Positions 30,266-42,099 are shown, numbered from the stretch's first letter. The stretch is 64,000 bases of DNA from Apostichopus japonicus (GCF_037975245.1 NC_092577.1:29982398-30046397), one strand, 5' to 3'. Notes: generated by a model not told the origin, from the letters alone. Program-made: numbers and translations.

Positions 30266-31279
30266 TACATCAGACCAGGGCTTGAAGTTAAGATTGAGAG
30301 AAACGCAGCAACTTTTTCAGCTGTCAAAAGGTCACCACGGCAAGTTTCAAAAGTGGGCTGAGGCATTTTTTCTCACCAATGTGATAGAAAATACATACAG
30401 GAAAAACATTAAAAAAAAAAATAAAAACTTTTTTCTTTCACATGTTTGATTTGAACACCAACAACCAGTATAGATATATCAAAGATATATCTAGTTGATC
30501 ATAATTCATTAACATATTTGTTGGCAATAAAAAAAAAAAATTAAAAAAAATGGATTTTCTTTTTAAAATATGAACAATTTTCTTTATTATTTGAAATGAA
30601 ACATAACCAATCAATATGAATAATGAGTATTGTTAGCAGATGTTGGTATATTGAATGGATATCTCAAAATATACCAAACTTAACTCAAAAGACTGTTCTA
30701 AGAAATAAAATCCAATTTTCAACCATCTTTGCCAAAACAATCTTTCTTGAAGAACATCAAATGCAAGGGTAGAGGCTACTAATACCATCCATGATAGTTT
30801 CAATACCAATAAATATATTGAAATGTCTGGTATGACTGACCATTGAGCTGCTGACCGCTGGACATGTTTACACTTATTGCCCATAGTCCAGTTAAGATGT
30901 CTCTAAGGGAGGGTGGGTTGGGGAGGGGGGGAGCAAGGGTTGGTCAGGATTGAACTACTCTAGAACATCGATACTACTAGCAACAAAGATGGCAGCTGCT
31001 CTAGAATGTCTCCCTATTTTCAACCAAATATTTCCAAAATAGCTTAATTAATCACCCCAATGACTGTTTAAGGGCTACCTGTATCCCCCACCCCCCCCCC
31101 CCAAACTAGAGTAATCCAGCTTGACTTTGATGCCAATCTCTGTTTAACCATTACTTTGTGCAGGTGGGGATGGGGCGACAGTCAGCAGATACAGTGCCTT
31201 GCTGAAAAGATCAGTTTTCGGCTAAGGTAAACATTTCTTTCCTCTTCTTCTGAGGATCTTTTGTGAAGGTGACTTTTCA
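30262..31279. other. Region downstream of EXOSC6, no gene supported
   Basis: A/T-rich, with A-runs at 30410 and 30530 and G/C homopolymers at 30920 and 31095. The minus frame at 30633-30884 has no recognisable family. Confidence 0.5.
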
Positions 31280-31435
31280 TCACCTAAGGCACCCTGTCAA
31301 AAGTAGGACACTGTGAGGGGGGGGGGAGAGGGGAGAGGGGGGCTGCAGCATAATGCAGTCAGGCTTCATAGGATATATCCAGCTTTGCCATAGCTGATTT
31401 TGCAGCTGTTGCATCCCATCTCTTTCACACTGTGC
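31280..31435 (-). CDS. EXOSC6: Candidate EXOSC6 terminal exon (doubtful)
   Basis: The acceptor CTTGTTAG is followed in the correct phase by [19 protein letters not shown], a helix-like stretch of about the right place and length for the MTR3 C-terminus. It then has a Pro-rich low-complexity run to a TGA. Similarity to known C-termini is weak and the downstream half looks non-coding, so a different last exon remains possible. Confidence 0.3.
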   Translation of the reverse strand, partial: AQCERDGMQQLQNQLWQSWIYPMKPDCIMLQPPSPLSPPPHSVLLLTGCLR

Positions 31436-34400
31436 CTAACAAGACATAAGTTTATTGTCTGATAATAAGGGAGAAAAACGCCAAATTATTCTTGAGATGA
31501 TTAACGATCAACCTCCTCTGGCAATTTTTAAGCAGGATAATATTTGTGGACAATATCGACGTCCTTGGTGCGTGCATAATCTTCACCGATTGGCATCACA
31601 TAGACTCCACACTTTCCGTCATCCACACGTAGGAGTGTATGGTTTTAACAATCTTGAGTGACCAGAATGGCCTCCATCAATTTTGCCTTCTATCATTCTG
31701 CTAGTATACAGTTCTGACTGATTGGCTATCATCATCTTTCGGCGTCCTGTCCCGTTTCTTTCTCCAGTTGGTGTTTGTTTATGACCGACCTCCTGAGGCA
31801 CTCGTGGACCGTGGGGTAGATTCTCTGACACCCCTCCGTACAGATCTGCGTGGCCTGTTGGGTGGTAAGACAAAAGAAACTAGAAGGAGAGGGGGCACCG
31901 AGAGGGTAGAAGTTAATGGAGGAATGACTTTAAAGGGGTCCACTGCAGTTAACACATAATGATAATACTAAATACCTTACTATGACAGAAGTCTATGGTA
32001 GCAATCTTGAAAGGATATTGAATTAGCTTTAATACTGTGATGGGTATCTCGCGATATGCCACACTGGATAGAACTTATATTGAGCGGTGTATTAAAGCAC
32101 TCTAAACAAAGCAATTAACCCAATTAATTACTTTCAGTTGTCGTTTGCAGTGCACGTGATACAGGACCAAATTTACCGTGAGTAGTCTATTGCAGTCTTC
32201 CAGAAAGAATCTTCAAACACTCATACCATGAGTATGAAATACACGAGTCTTTGAGAGAGAGCCCTTAACAGACTTCACATGAATATATGAATATGAAGTA
32301 TATATACATGAAAGAAACGCTAAACAGACTTACAAGAGTAGTCTGCTGAAGTCGTCTACATGAAACAGACTAACCATGAATAGTAGATTAAAGTATTTAC
32401 ATGAAATAAATACTAAACAGACTAACAAGAGTAGTCTGCTTAAATCATCTACGTAAACCGACTTACCTTGAATAGTAGATTGAAGTATATACATGAAAGA
32501 AACACTAAACACACTTACAAGAGTAGTCTGCTCAAATCATCTACGTGAAACAGACTTAGCTTGAATAGTAGATTGAAGTATTAACATGAAATAAACACTA
32601 AACAGACTTACAAGAGTAGTCTGCTTAAATCATCTACGTGAAACAGACTTATCCGTCAATAGTAGATTGAAGTATATACATGAAAGAAACACTAAACAGA
32701 CTAACAAGAGTAGTCTGCTGAAGTCTTCTACATGAAACAGACTAACCATGAATAGTAGACTGAAGTATAAACATGAAAGAAACACTGAACAGACTTACTA
32801 GAGTAGTCTGCTTAAATCATCTACGTGAAACAGACTTACCATGAATAGTAGATTGAAGTATATATACATGAAATAAACACTAAACACGACTTACAAGAGT
32901 AGTCTGCTTAAATCATCTAAGTGAAACAGACTTACCATGAATAGTAGATTGAAGTATATACATGAAATAAACACTAAACAGACTTACAAGAGTAGTCTGC
33001 TTAAATCATCTACGGAAACAGACTTAGCTTGAATAGTAGATTGAAGTATATACATGAAAGAAACACTAAACAGACTTACAAGAGTAGTCTGCTTCAATCA
33101 TCTACATGAAACAGACTTAGCTTGAATAGTTGATTGAAGTATATACATGAAATAAACACTTAACAGACTAACAAGAGTAGTCTGCTTAAATCATCTACAT
33201 GAAACAGACTTACCTTCAATAGTAGATTAAAGTATATACATGAAATAAACACTAATCAGACTAACAAGAGTAGTCTGCTTAAATCATCTACATGAAACAG
33301 ACTTACCTTGAGCAGTCTATCACAGTCGATGTGACCTTTTTGCAGCATTGCTGATGTCTGGTTTATTGATGGTAAGAGTCCGATGGTGAGATTAGCGTTA
33401 GAGTCACCCCTGATGGAGGTTACTTCTTCCTGGTATGTGGGATCCAGCAACATGGTATCCTCTGATAACCTCTGTAAAATAATTCATGAGGACATCAGAG
33501 TAATAAAGTTGATACTCCATTATAGCATTATAATTTAATGTACATATGGAGACAGACATGTAGTGAGTCTGTTCTTACACTCACATACATGTACTCATAA
33601 AGTACATATGGAGACAGACATGTGGTGAGTCTGTACTCACACTCATATTCTAGCACAGTTTAATGTAATAGTCAAGTACATATGGAGACAGACATGTGGT
33701 GAGTCTGTACTCACACTAGTATTCTAGCACAGTTACATGTACTTGTAAAGTACATATGGAGACAGACATGTGGTGAGTCTGTACTAACATTCACATACAT
33801 GTACTCGTAAAGTACATATGGAGACAGACATTTGGTATGTCTGTACTCGCACTAGTATTCTAGCACAGTTGCATGTACTCATAAAGTACATATAGGGACA
33901 GACATGTGGTGAGTCTGTACTAACACTCACATACATTTACTCGAAAAGTACATACTGTATGGAGGCAGACATTTGGTGTGTCTGTACTCGCACTAGTATT
34001 CTAGCACAGTTACTTGTTCTAGTAAAGTACCTATGGAGGCAGAAATGTTGTGAGTCTGTACTCAGTCTCACACTAGTATTCTAGCACAGTTAAATGTACT
34101 TGTAAAGTACATATGGAGACAGACATGTGGTGAGTCTGACAACTCACACTAGTATTCTGGCACAGTTTACAACAATCTTATATATAACTGTTCTTTTATG
34201 TCACGCTCCAAAGCACTTCTAGTGACAATATGAGCAGTATGAATATATTCTTTCAATTAGATGAAGGTCTTACAGGTTTGCTGTATTGGCCCCAAATATG
34301 CTAGATATTCAAATATGGTCACCTGTGGTCAAAATTCTTAAACTATTTTTATTACAACCTTTGAGGAAATTTTCCTGACTGGGACATTCAGTCATATTGT

Positions 34401-37400
34401 GTGTCCCTTCAAATAATCTGAGAACAATTTAGAGAGTAAAGACCTCCAGGAAAGTACTTTTTGAAAACTTCTAGCAATTATAGCATGCTATAATTTGGGG
34501 CCTATACTGACTACCTTTACCAGCACTACCAGCATTTTTGGACGGTGACATGACAGTTCCAGACAGATCGATACTAAGCAATAGGAAACTGTCCACTCTG
34601 CCATTGAGCAAGTGGCATCAATATGGGGTAGGTACTGATGATGACAGGTGAAGGAATGGAACAACCTGTGAAGCATACTTCCTAGGTCGTGCAAGTTATG
34701 TCACGATTAGAAAAGTGATGGTGCAATGACTCACCAGAGAGCAAGCTGTAACCACATCATACATCTCAACTGCAGCATCTGATAATGCCACGGATGAACA
34801 GATGATCGCCGCTGACAAGGCTGGAAGGAGAAAGAAAAGAAGAAATGATTCATTATAAATTATTGTTATTATTATTATTTTTTTTTTTCCAATAGCTTAA
34901 CTTTATATTGCAAAACAGAAATTGCTGGAAATTTTCCACATCGTAACGGTCGAAACCATTCCCTCATATCAATTAGTTTGGGATGAGGAGATGACTTTCT
35001 CAAAATTTTATAAAATATTTTTACATCTGGCAACAGCTGACTGAAGTGATGTCATCAGAGCGAATTTAGCTGAAACCGTACATTACGACCTAGAAATAAC
35101 ATTTTCCACTAATCAACCTTAACCGACAAAACCAGCAATTCTAATCTGATGGCTGCATTGATGTCATCTTCTTACCAATTGCCCCCTGCCGTCCCCCCTC
35201 CACCATTCCCCTCTGCCCACCTTTTTACTCACCACTTCCATCATTCTCTAAGACCTTGATGTTGATATCAACTTGGGACTTTGGGAACTTATGCTGAAGT
35301 TGAACAGAGAGAGAGAGAAAAGAACATGGTTACATCTCACATTTTAATTGACATATAGGTTTTTTTGCTAAATTTGAATTTTTAGAAGGCTAATGCATAA
35401 AAATTGAGAGCAAACACATGTCTGTATGTTATCAACTAAAACTGGAAAGTGTAAAAATAAAGGCAAAACTCAGTCCTGACAGAACCTGAACTTCACAAAA
35501 TATTGTTCGAGACATGACTGATCAAACGTCTTCCGCTAGTATGGACTATGGACAACCAGAATTCACGCAGTTGACAATTTTCTGCAGGAATTGCATTGTA
35601 AGCTTCAGAATGGTAGACCTGGCATGAAGAAGGTATTGACCTATGGTGGGTTAGTGGCAGGCGCACTTCAAAAAGTGTAACTGATTTTTTTCTAAGGGTA
35701 AGTATATATCTGAGTGGAGGCCCTAAAAGGAATGAATTTCGTATTTTGTTTGCTTATCCTTGCGATACTGCCAGTTAGGTTTGTCCTCCCAGCCTAAACT
35801 TTCACAAGAGAATCAGGGCTAGGTCATATTAAACAACCAGCTACTTGCGACCACTGCTTACGAGAAGACGAAGATTCGAGGATCCATTAAAAGAGCAATA
35901 ATTTGAGTGCATTTGGTGAGAGATGGAATATGATTATTAAACCAACCCCATCATGGATGATTGCATACGTTCCCTTCGCTACTAAATAGTGCCATTGCGT
36001 TTATGAACCTAAGCAGTCACAGGGGCATGCTTGCAAAGCCTAATAGTGTGGAACGTACTGAACATGTTACAACAGGTGGGAAACAGGTGACATATGAAAC
36101 TCATTGAATAATTTGGTTTTTGGGTTGTTTGTTTTTGAATAAGGCAGGCAATTTTTCAGGGGAAAAAAACCCTTGAAATGGTGAAATTGCAATAGTTCAA
36201 CCTTCCACTATTAGTGAGTAATGCACAGAGCAAACCACAGACTGAGAAAAGATTTGTCAGTGTGTCGACGACTCGATGATGACACACCGATGAAATTATT
36301 GATGAGCTGTACAGTAAGTAATCATGTGCCAGTGAATGACAAGTAAAACTTCTCAAATTATGAGTTGTAAAAAAAAAATAATCCTACCAAAATTGTTAAT
36401 TCAACTCACAAGGCAAACAGCTGGAGACAAAGCCTGTTCAATGATGAGGGCAAATTCTCGTTCCTCTGTGTCAGGCTGGAATTTTCTTCTCACTGGACAA
36501 GAGAAAGTAGCAAACTTGAAGTCACATTTAAGTATCCCTGTCATGCTGAAGTCTTCCCTTCGTAAAACTTCTCGGGGTCCGTAGACTGCACAGATGACTT
36601 TGGTTTTGCCGAGTTCAATGTAAGCTGAACCCTGAGCTTGGCTCACCACACCAGCTTTCATGACTACAAAGGAGAGAAAAGAGGTCGAATTACTGAAAAT
36701 GATCGAAGATAATATAAACTAGAAAATGCTTCCAATTAAGTAGGTGAATCAAGAAAAAATATTTGGAAAATTAAGTTTTTGGCAAAGACTACAGGTGAAT
36801 GTGTCATGGATTAAAACCTGTGGTACAGTAGTTTTCAAAGAGGAAAAAAATGAGTTGGCAGAGATACTTATGTTGTTGAAAACAAACCATTTTCTTATTT
36901 ATTGTTAACCTACCATTGATGTAAGCTGTGTAAATCATGAAACATATGAGCCATGTAATTTCTTTCCATTCCCTTCAACTTTTAATGAAGCGAATCTAAA
37001 AGAACTCCTGATTTGCCAAAGTCTTGTCTGGTGGCAAGTTTCGACCAATTAGAATCACTGTAACATTTTCTTCAAGGTAACTTCTCTATCTCTCCAAATC
37101 CGTTTCAATGACTTTCACAATCACTATTTAAAGGGGAAGAGCAATGCTGTTGCAAGCCTGACTTTAAGATGGGTTACTATAAGCATAGTTCACTGTGCAA
37201 ATTGTTATAGGGACGTCTACTTACATGAATAGAATGGATCTTTCTCTTTAACTCCCCCCCCCCCCTTTAAACAGTTAGAGCCTTGGAACGATAACAATTT
37301 AACAAATCAATTTTCGTTTCAAGCTAAGAAAACAAAGAAAGTCTTAGTAGTGAACAAGGCACATTGAAGTTGGGTCTCTATGATAAAACCATGGGAAGCT

Positions 37401-38892
37401 GTAGATGTTTGAGGAGTTGGGTCTATAATGAAGCCATACGGTAGGAACTGAAGATGTTAGTTGAAGTTGAGTCTTAATGATGAAACCATAGGAAGCTGAA
37501 GATAACTAGTTAAAGTTGGGTCTTTCTGATGAAACCATAGGAAGCTGAAGAATGTTTCTCTCACTGGAGCTATGTAATTGCTGCACGGGAAAGAGCAAAA
37601 GGAATTGATGTGATTGCAAACTACTTACAAATAGGTCGGCAATCGTTGGCATCTCTTTCATCCTGCCTCTTGCCATTCTCATCCACCTGCAAGAGAAGTT
37701 GATGATTAATTTTGTTGCTTGTCTTTAACACATATTTCTTCAAAAGTCACATAAAAAATTATGAGACAGTCGAAAGCTGACAATATTCTGTTCTGTTGGT
37801 ACCTTCAGATAATGCTAATGACTAGTGTTTAGGAGATGAGTCAGAACACAGGCATACAAAAGTCTTTTGATGGATTTGATTCATATCCTACTGTATGCAG
37901 CATTGTTACGAATGCAGAACATTTCTGATGCAAGATTTTATCCAGGGACGCAAAGTCTTCAAACTGCTTTCATCCGAAGGATGCAACCTGTGTTACCTGA
38001 GAAACAAACTCCCAAGTTCTCACACTTAAAAGCTGACACCCCTTAGAAATACACGATTTCACCATGACAACCTAATTTCACGAAAAACTAAGAAGCTACA
38101 GATATTTTCTCCCCAAAATAACCCGTGTGCAAGTATGTACTAACATATTTGTCAATAAAAAGAAGTTATAGTTGTGGGGTGCTTTAAGGCTTAGGTGTCC
38201 GAACTTCGCAGTGACCATGCTAGTAGTAGTATAGTCAGTATTGCGAAGTTCGCCATACTGCGAAGTTCGGGCACCCTAAGAAATACACGATTTTCACCGT
38301 GAAAACCTACAGGAAGAGCCAAATTTCACCAAAAAGTACGAAGCTTCAGTTATTTTCTCTCCAAAATGACCCGTGTGCAAGAAATTACTTACATATTTGT
38401 CAATAAAATGACGAAGATCTATGAAGTCTGTTATAATTACTGAAAGAGCAACAGCGCCACCAACTTTTACCAGCGCCACACTGTAGGTTGCGTGTCCGAA
38501 CTTCGCAATACTCTAGCAAGAAATACCAGTTCCACAATCACGAAGAATTTTCTTGGAAAACAACGTGAAAACAGTTTGCAGGAAAGAAAGTTTGGCCGTG
38601 TATCGTACTAAAACACAATTCTCCCACCATATGAAGTATATTTTCTGGTGATTTAGACCAGAAGATTTAGTTTTGGGGTGTTTTAAGTCTTAAGTGGCCG
38701 AACTTCGAAGTCACCATCCTACATCTAACATTTCGTGAAACCCGTACCTGCGTGGCAAGGTATAAACGATTGAGTCTAATATAGAGACTAATCTTTACTC
38801 ACGAGAATAACACTACTTTTATCGTATTTTTGGAAGAGCAGCGGACTTTGGGTCTCCTCTGGTCCCGTAATACGTTTCTTGTCCACAGGCAT
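31280..38892 (-). CDS. EXOSC6: Exosome complex component MTR3 (RNase PH-like ring subunit)
   Basis: MTR3 pairs with RRP42 in the six-member RNase PH-like ring of the RNA exosome, in nucleus and cytoplasm, and threads RNA for 3'-5' decay. It has no catalytic residues of its own. Six exons join in phase: 38803-38892, 37629-37686, 36410-36663, 35233-35293, 34735-34820 and 33307-33471, giving 238 residues. Landmarks are the start [89 protein letters not shown] and [11 protein letters not shown]. Human MTR3 has 272 residues, so a short C-terminal exon should follow. The best candidate is 31280-31435 (see its own entry). Introns hold three minisatellites. A Mutator-like element begins 86 bp upstream of the ATG and probably displaced the old promoter. 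Confidence 0.93.
32175..33306. repeat. 93-bp minisatellite in EXOSC6 containing splice-donor copies
   Basis: Eleven units of 92-96 bp begin at GAGTAGTCTGCT (32336, 32429, 32521, 32614, 32708, 32801, 32897, 32990, 33082, 33175, 33268), with degenerate units left of 32336. On the transcribed strand most units contain CAAGGTAAGTCTGTTTC or a close variant, the same words as the exon 6 donor. Confidence 0.92.
33307..33471 (-). CDS. EXOSC6: EXOSC6 exon 6
   Basis: The exon has 165 nt, 55 codons, encoding LLDPTYQEE and [11 protein letters not shown] and ending RLLK at the donor AAG/GTAAGT. The sequence around this donor is the apparent source of the 93-bp minisatellite that starts immediately beyond it. 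Confidence 0.93.
33541..34170. repeat. Minisatellite with alternating 62- and 74-bp units in EXOSC6 intron 5
   Basis: TACATATGGAGACAGACATG recurs at 33541, 33603, 33677, 33751, 33813, 33887, 33949, 34028 and 34108. The shorter units differ by lacking a TATTCTAGCACAGTT block. GTGAGTCTG words occur in many units. Confidence 0.9.
34735..34820 (-). CDS. EXOSC6: EXOSC6 exon 5
   Basis: The exon has 86 nt, with a CTTCCAG acceptor and a CTG/GTGAGT donor. It encodes [15 protein letters not shown], then [12 protein letters not shown], the helix that precedes the second sheet. Confidence 0.93.
35233..35293 (-). CDS. EXOSC6: EXOSC6 exon 4
   Basis: The exon has 61 nt, encoding [20 protein letters not shown], equivalent to RYPRAQLEVSALLLEDGGS in human. 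The donor is G/GTGAGT. Confidence 0.9.
36410..36663 (-). CDS. EXOSC6: EXOSC6 exon 3 (main core exon)
   Basis: The exon has 254 nt, from a TTTGTAG acceptor to a CTT/GTGAGT donor. It encodes the first beta sheet of the fold: [31 protein letters not shown] and [19 protein letters not shown]. Confidence 0.95.
37365..37560. repeat. Minisatellite of about 60 bp, 3-4 units, in EXOSC6 intron 2
   Basis: The unit GTTGGGTCT...GATGAAACCATAGGAAGCTGAAGAT repeats with increasing divergence to the left. Confidence 0.85.
37629..37686 (-). CDS. EXOSC6: EXOSC6 exon 2
   Basis: The exon has 58 nt, with a CTTGCAG acceptor and a T/GTAAGT donor. It encodes [18 protein letters not shown], including the R.DER.....RP motif typical of RNase PH-fold subunits. 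Confidence 0.9.
38020..38720. repeat. Tandem duplicate with CGAACTTCGC inverted repeats in EXOSC6 intron 1
   Basis: Two copies of about 260 bp start at AGAAATACACGATTT (38045 and 38278). A hairpin-forming block, TAGGTGTCCGAACTTCGCAG against GCGAAGTTCGGGCACCCTAA, spans 38190-38280. Further CCGAACTTCG copies occur near 38490 and 38700. Confidence 0.75.
38803..38892 (-). CDS. EXOSC6: EXOSC6 exon 1 (start codon)
   Basis: The exon has 30 codons from the ATG at 38892 (context GGAAAATGCC) to a CTC/GTGAGT donor, phase 0. The N-terminal RITGPEE matches RIRGPEE of the human protein, which fixes the start. Confidence 0.93.
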
Positions 38893-38967
38893 TTTCCCGT
38901 TACAACAGACTGGTTAAGGGCCTTCTCTTGTCTTGTTCAAGGCCTTGGGTACCTGTTTTCAGACTCT

Positions 38968-38977
38968 ACTCACGATC
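38968..38977. repeat. Left target-site duplication of the MULE
   Basis: ACTCACGATC, identical to 45900-45909. It lies 76-85 bp upstream of the EXOSC6 start codon. Confidence 0.92.
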
Positions 38978-39042
38978 GGCTGAGGTTAGTTCCAAGGTGT
39001 TTCGACAACAAAGCTAGTTGACCTCTAACGTCACTTCCGTTT
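38978..39042 (+). repeat. MULE left terminal inverted repeat
   Basis: The outer 33 bp are identical to the right repeat. The inner end, read toward EXOSC6, contains ACGGAAGTGACGT, an ETS/CRE-like word. The repeat could supply promoter sequence to the neighbouring gene; this is inference. Confidence 0.9.
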
Positions 39043-39189
39043 CAGATTCGCTGATCGTATTGTGGAGTTTTGGGATGTATTGGGGATAGAGATGAAGATG
39101 CTAGTTACTTTTAGAGCATTTTTAAAACGAAATGCATAAAATCAAGTCAACAAATGATGGAAAACGAAACATTCAGTGTGCGGTACTAA

Positions 39190-40910
39190 CTGTTTGCATC
39201 ACTAAGGTAAGCGAAACCCTCAGATCTAGGCCCTAGGTAAAGATGGTACACGAAACACTCAGTGCGCTGTACCAGGTGTCTGAATCACTGTGGTTGTGAT
39301 GTGGTGTCGAAACACCCTGCATGGAATTCCAAGTGTTTGAATCACTGTGTCCTGGTGAAACCCTCAGAATGCAATACCAAGTTTTGTTGTCGAAACACCC
39401 TGAAACTAGCCTCAACTCGCTGTGTTGTCGAAACACCTTGACACTAACCTCAGTGAAACCCCTCAGAATGCAATACCAAGTTTTGTTGTCAAAACACCTT
39501 CAAACTAGCCTCAACTAGCTGCGTTGTCGAAACACCTTGACACTAATCTCTTTGTTGTCGAAACACCTTGAACCTAGTCTCAACTAGCTGCGTTGTCGAA
39601 ACACCTTGACCAACTAGCTGCGTTGTCGAAACACCCTGAAACTAGCTGTGTTGTCGAAACACCTTGACACTAATCTCTTTGTTGTCGAAACACCTTGAAC
39701 CTAGTCTCAACTAGCTGCGTTGTCAAAACACCTTGACCAACTAGCTCCTTTGTCGAAAAACCCTGAAACTAGCTGCGTTGTCGAAACACCTTGACACTAA
39801 TCTCTTTGTTGTCGGAACACCCTAAAACTAGCCTCAACTAGCTGCGTTGTCGAAACACCCTGAAACTAGCTGCGTTGTCGAAACACCTTGACACTAATCT
39901 CTTTGTTGTCGGAACACCCTAAAACTAGCCTCAACTAGCTGCGTTGTCGAAACACCTTGACACCAATCTCAGTGAAACCCTCAGAATGCATTATCAAGTT
40001 TTTTTTTCGAAACACCTTCAAACTATCCTCAACTAGCTGTGTTGTCGAAACACCTTGACACTAACCTCAGTGAAACCCTCAGAATGCAATACAAAGTTTT
40101 GTTGTCGAAACACCTTCAAACTAGCCTCAACTAGCTGCGTTATCGAAACACCTTGACACTAATCTCTTTGTTTTAGAAACACCTTGAACCTAGCCTCAAC
40201 TAGCTGTGTTGTCGAAACACCTTGACACTAGCCTCAACTAGCTGTGTTGTCGAAACACCTTGACACTAACCTCAGTGAAACCCTCAGAATGCAATACAAA
40301 GTAATACAAACTAATCTCTTTGTTGTCGAAACACCTTGAACCTAGTCTCAACTAGCTGCGTTGTCGAAACACCTTGACCAACTAGCTGCGTTGTCGAAAC
40401 ACCCTGAAACTAGCTGTTTTGTCGAAACACCTTGACACTAATCTCTTTGTTGTCGAAACACCTTGAACCTAGCCTCAACTAGCTGTGTTGTCGAAACACC
40501 TTGACACTAGCCTCAACTAGCTGTGTTGTCGAAACACCTTGACACTAACCTCAGTGAAACCCTCAGAATGCAATACAAAGTTTTGTTGTCGAAACACCTT
40601 GACACGAGCCTCAACTAGCTGTGTTGTCGAAAAACCTTGACACTAGCCTCAACTAGCTGTGTTGTCGAAACACCTTGACACTAACCTCAGTGAAACCCTC
40701 AGAATGCAATACAAAGTTTTGTTGTCGAAACACCTTGACACTAGCCTCAACTAGCTGTGTTGTCGAAACACCTTGACACTAACCTCAGTGAAACCCTCAG
40801 AATGCAATACAAAGTTTTGTTGTTGAAACACCTTGACACGCAGCCTCAACTAGCTGTGTTGTTGAAACACCTTGGCACTTATCTCAGTGGAACCCTCAGA
40901 ATGCAATACC
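39190..40910. repeat. Subterminal array derived from the MULE terminal repeat
   Basis: About 38 copies of GTTGTCGAAACACCTTGA occur in units of roughly 30-60 bp, joined by CTCAACTAGCTGTG, CTAATCTCTTT or CTAACCTCAGTGAAACCC. GTCAACTAGCT..TTGTCGAAACACC is also found in the left terminal repeat but in the opposite orientation, so the array points outward like the right terminus. The short open frames here are not genes. Confidence 0.92.
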
Positions 40911-41334
40911 AAGTCATCATTCATTCACTTCCCATGCTCCATTAATCCAATGCTTTATTCCTCACTGTGCCCCATTAATCTACCATACCCAATTCATCTA
41001 ACACACCATTCACATACCTCCATTCATTCACCTACTAACCCCACCCACCTTTTGCCATCCACTGATCTACAAAATATACTTCTAACCATTTAGTCAGTCC
41101 AACCTTAATTACAACCTTTACTCACTCTATTGCAATTCAACACACCTAGCCTTTATTTTAGTCTGACATAAGTTTCTAAAAGAAACATGCTCAACTTTTT
41201 TTCCCATAGACACCAAATAGGGCTTACCTATTAACCAAATCAAATGTTATTAAAGTCTATTATATTTCCACTCTATTCTATTGACACTATTGTTTTTCTT
41301 TACTTCTTTTCCAGACGCTTTGTGGAGGTTGATC

Positions 41335-41560
41335 TGACAGATTTACATACAGAGGGACGGCTAACGTGTGAACATACAGAGAGACAAATGGACCAACAGA
41401 CAAATAAACAGATGAACAGTAACGGTGTTATGTCCCCTCTTCACCGACTTTGTCGGCAAAGAGATAATATGTGCTTTGCATAAGGACATAACACAGGTGC
41501 ATTGACCAGGAATCAAACTAGGAACCTCTTGCTGTGCGGCTTTGCTAAAAACTTTAAAAA
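41335..41560 (-). mobile_element. tRNA-related SINE nested in the MULE
   Basis: On the minus strand it has GAGGTTCCTAGTTTGATTCC (B-box-like), then GGTGAAGAGGGGACATAACA and simple-sequence words (GTTTGTCTG, ATGTTCACACG) at the 3' end. The B-box resembles that at 2436-2515. Confidence 0.5.
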
Positions 41561-41589
41561 AGAAGAGTACTAATAACTTTGTGTAGGGT

Positions 41590-42050
41590 TGAGTTAACTT
41601 ACTTTCCTTGCTCCAATGCAACCATGCCTGTTCCATTTGAAAGGCATATGAAAACTTCTGTGTACCTGGAAACACTGCATGCAGTGCTTGGTATTCTTGT
41701 TCGGAATAGTCAAGCATGAAGAACTTGGGGTTCCATTCAAGGTTCCATCTTTGATGATGTCAAGGGCCTCTGTTATCACAACAGTCGTTTCATTCTCTGT
41801 GATGAATTCAGCCACAGGACTATAACCAACCTTGGTCCTCACAAATACCAAGAACAGGCAGAGCATATTTTGTGGTCTTGTAGGTGGCATCAATGAGTAC
41901 CATGTCTCCATAATGCTTTAAAAGCAGTTGTTGCTGGCTGGTCTGATGGATGAACAGGAAAGCAGTGCTTTCTCTGGTGTCATAGCTGTCATCATCCATG
42001 TCATCCCTATCATCTGTGTCTTGGACAATACCTTGTGTTTTGGGCTTTCT
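41590..42050 (-). pseudogene. MULE transposase domain, frameshifted
   Basis: Three frames in sequence encode a MULE-type (ZSWIM-like) DDE transposase core: first FIHQTSQQQLLLKHYGDMV and LIDATYKTTKYALP (about 41865-42050), with the first catalytic Asp in LIDATY; then VFVRTKVGYSPVAEF to ALDIIKD (41745-41860); then FMLDYSEQEYQALHAVF (second Asp) and QMEQAWLHWSKES (41600-41740). At least two indels separate them. The usual C-terminal SWIM zinc finger is not found, and the region below is occupied by a SINE. It is clearly inactive. Confidence 0.85.
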
Positions 42051-42099
42051 ATGTGTAAATGAGCGATTGTAACGATAGGCGTATTCTTGTGTGGGCGTA

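Noticed and set aside
39190-40910. CRISPR-like array
   Set aside because: The spacers are not unique, the unit derives from a transposon terminus, and the host is a eukaryote.
41361-41540. SWIM-type zinc finger suggested by GQCTCVMSLCKAHI downstream of the transposase
   Set aside because: The sequence belongs to a SINE with a B-box-like motif; the Cys/His spacing is accidental.
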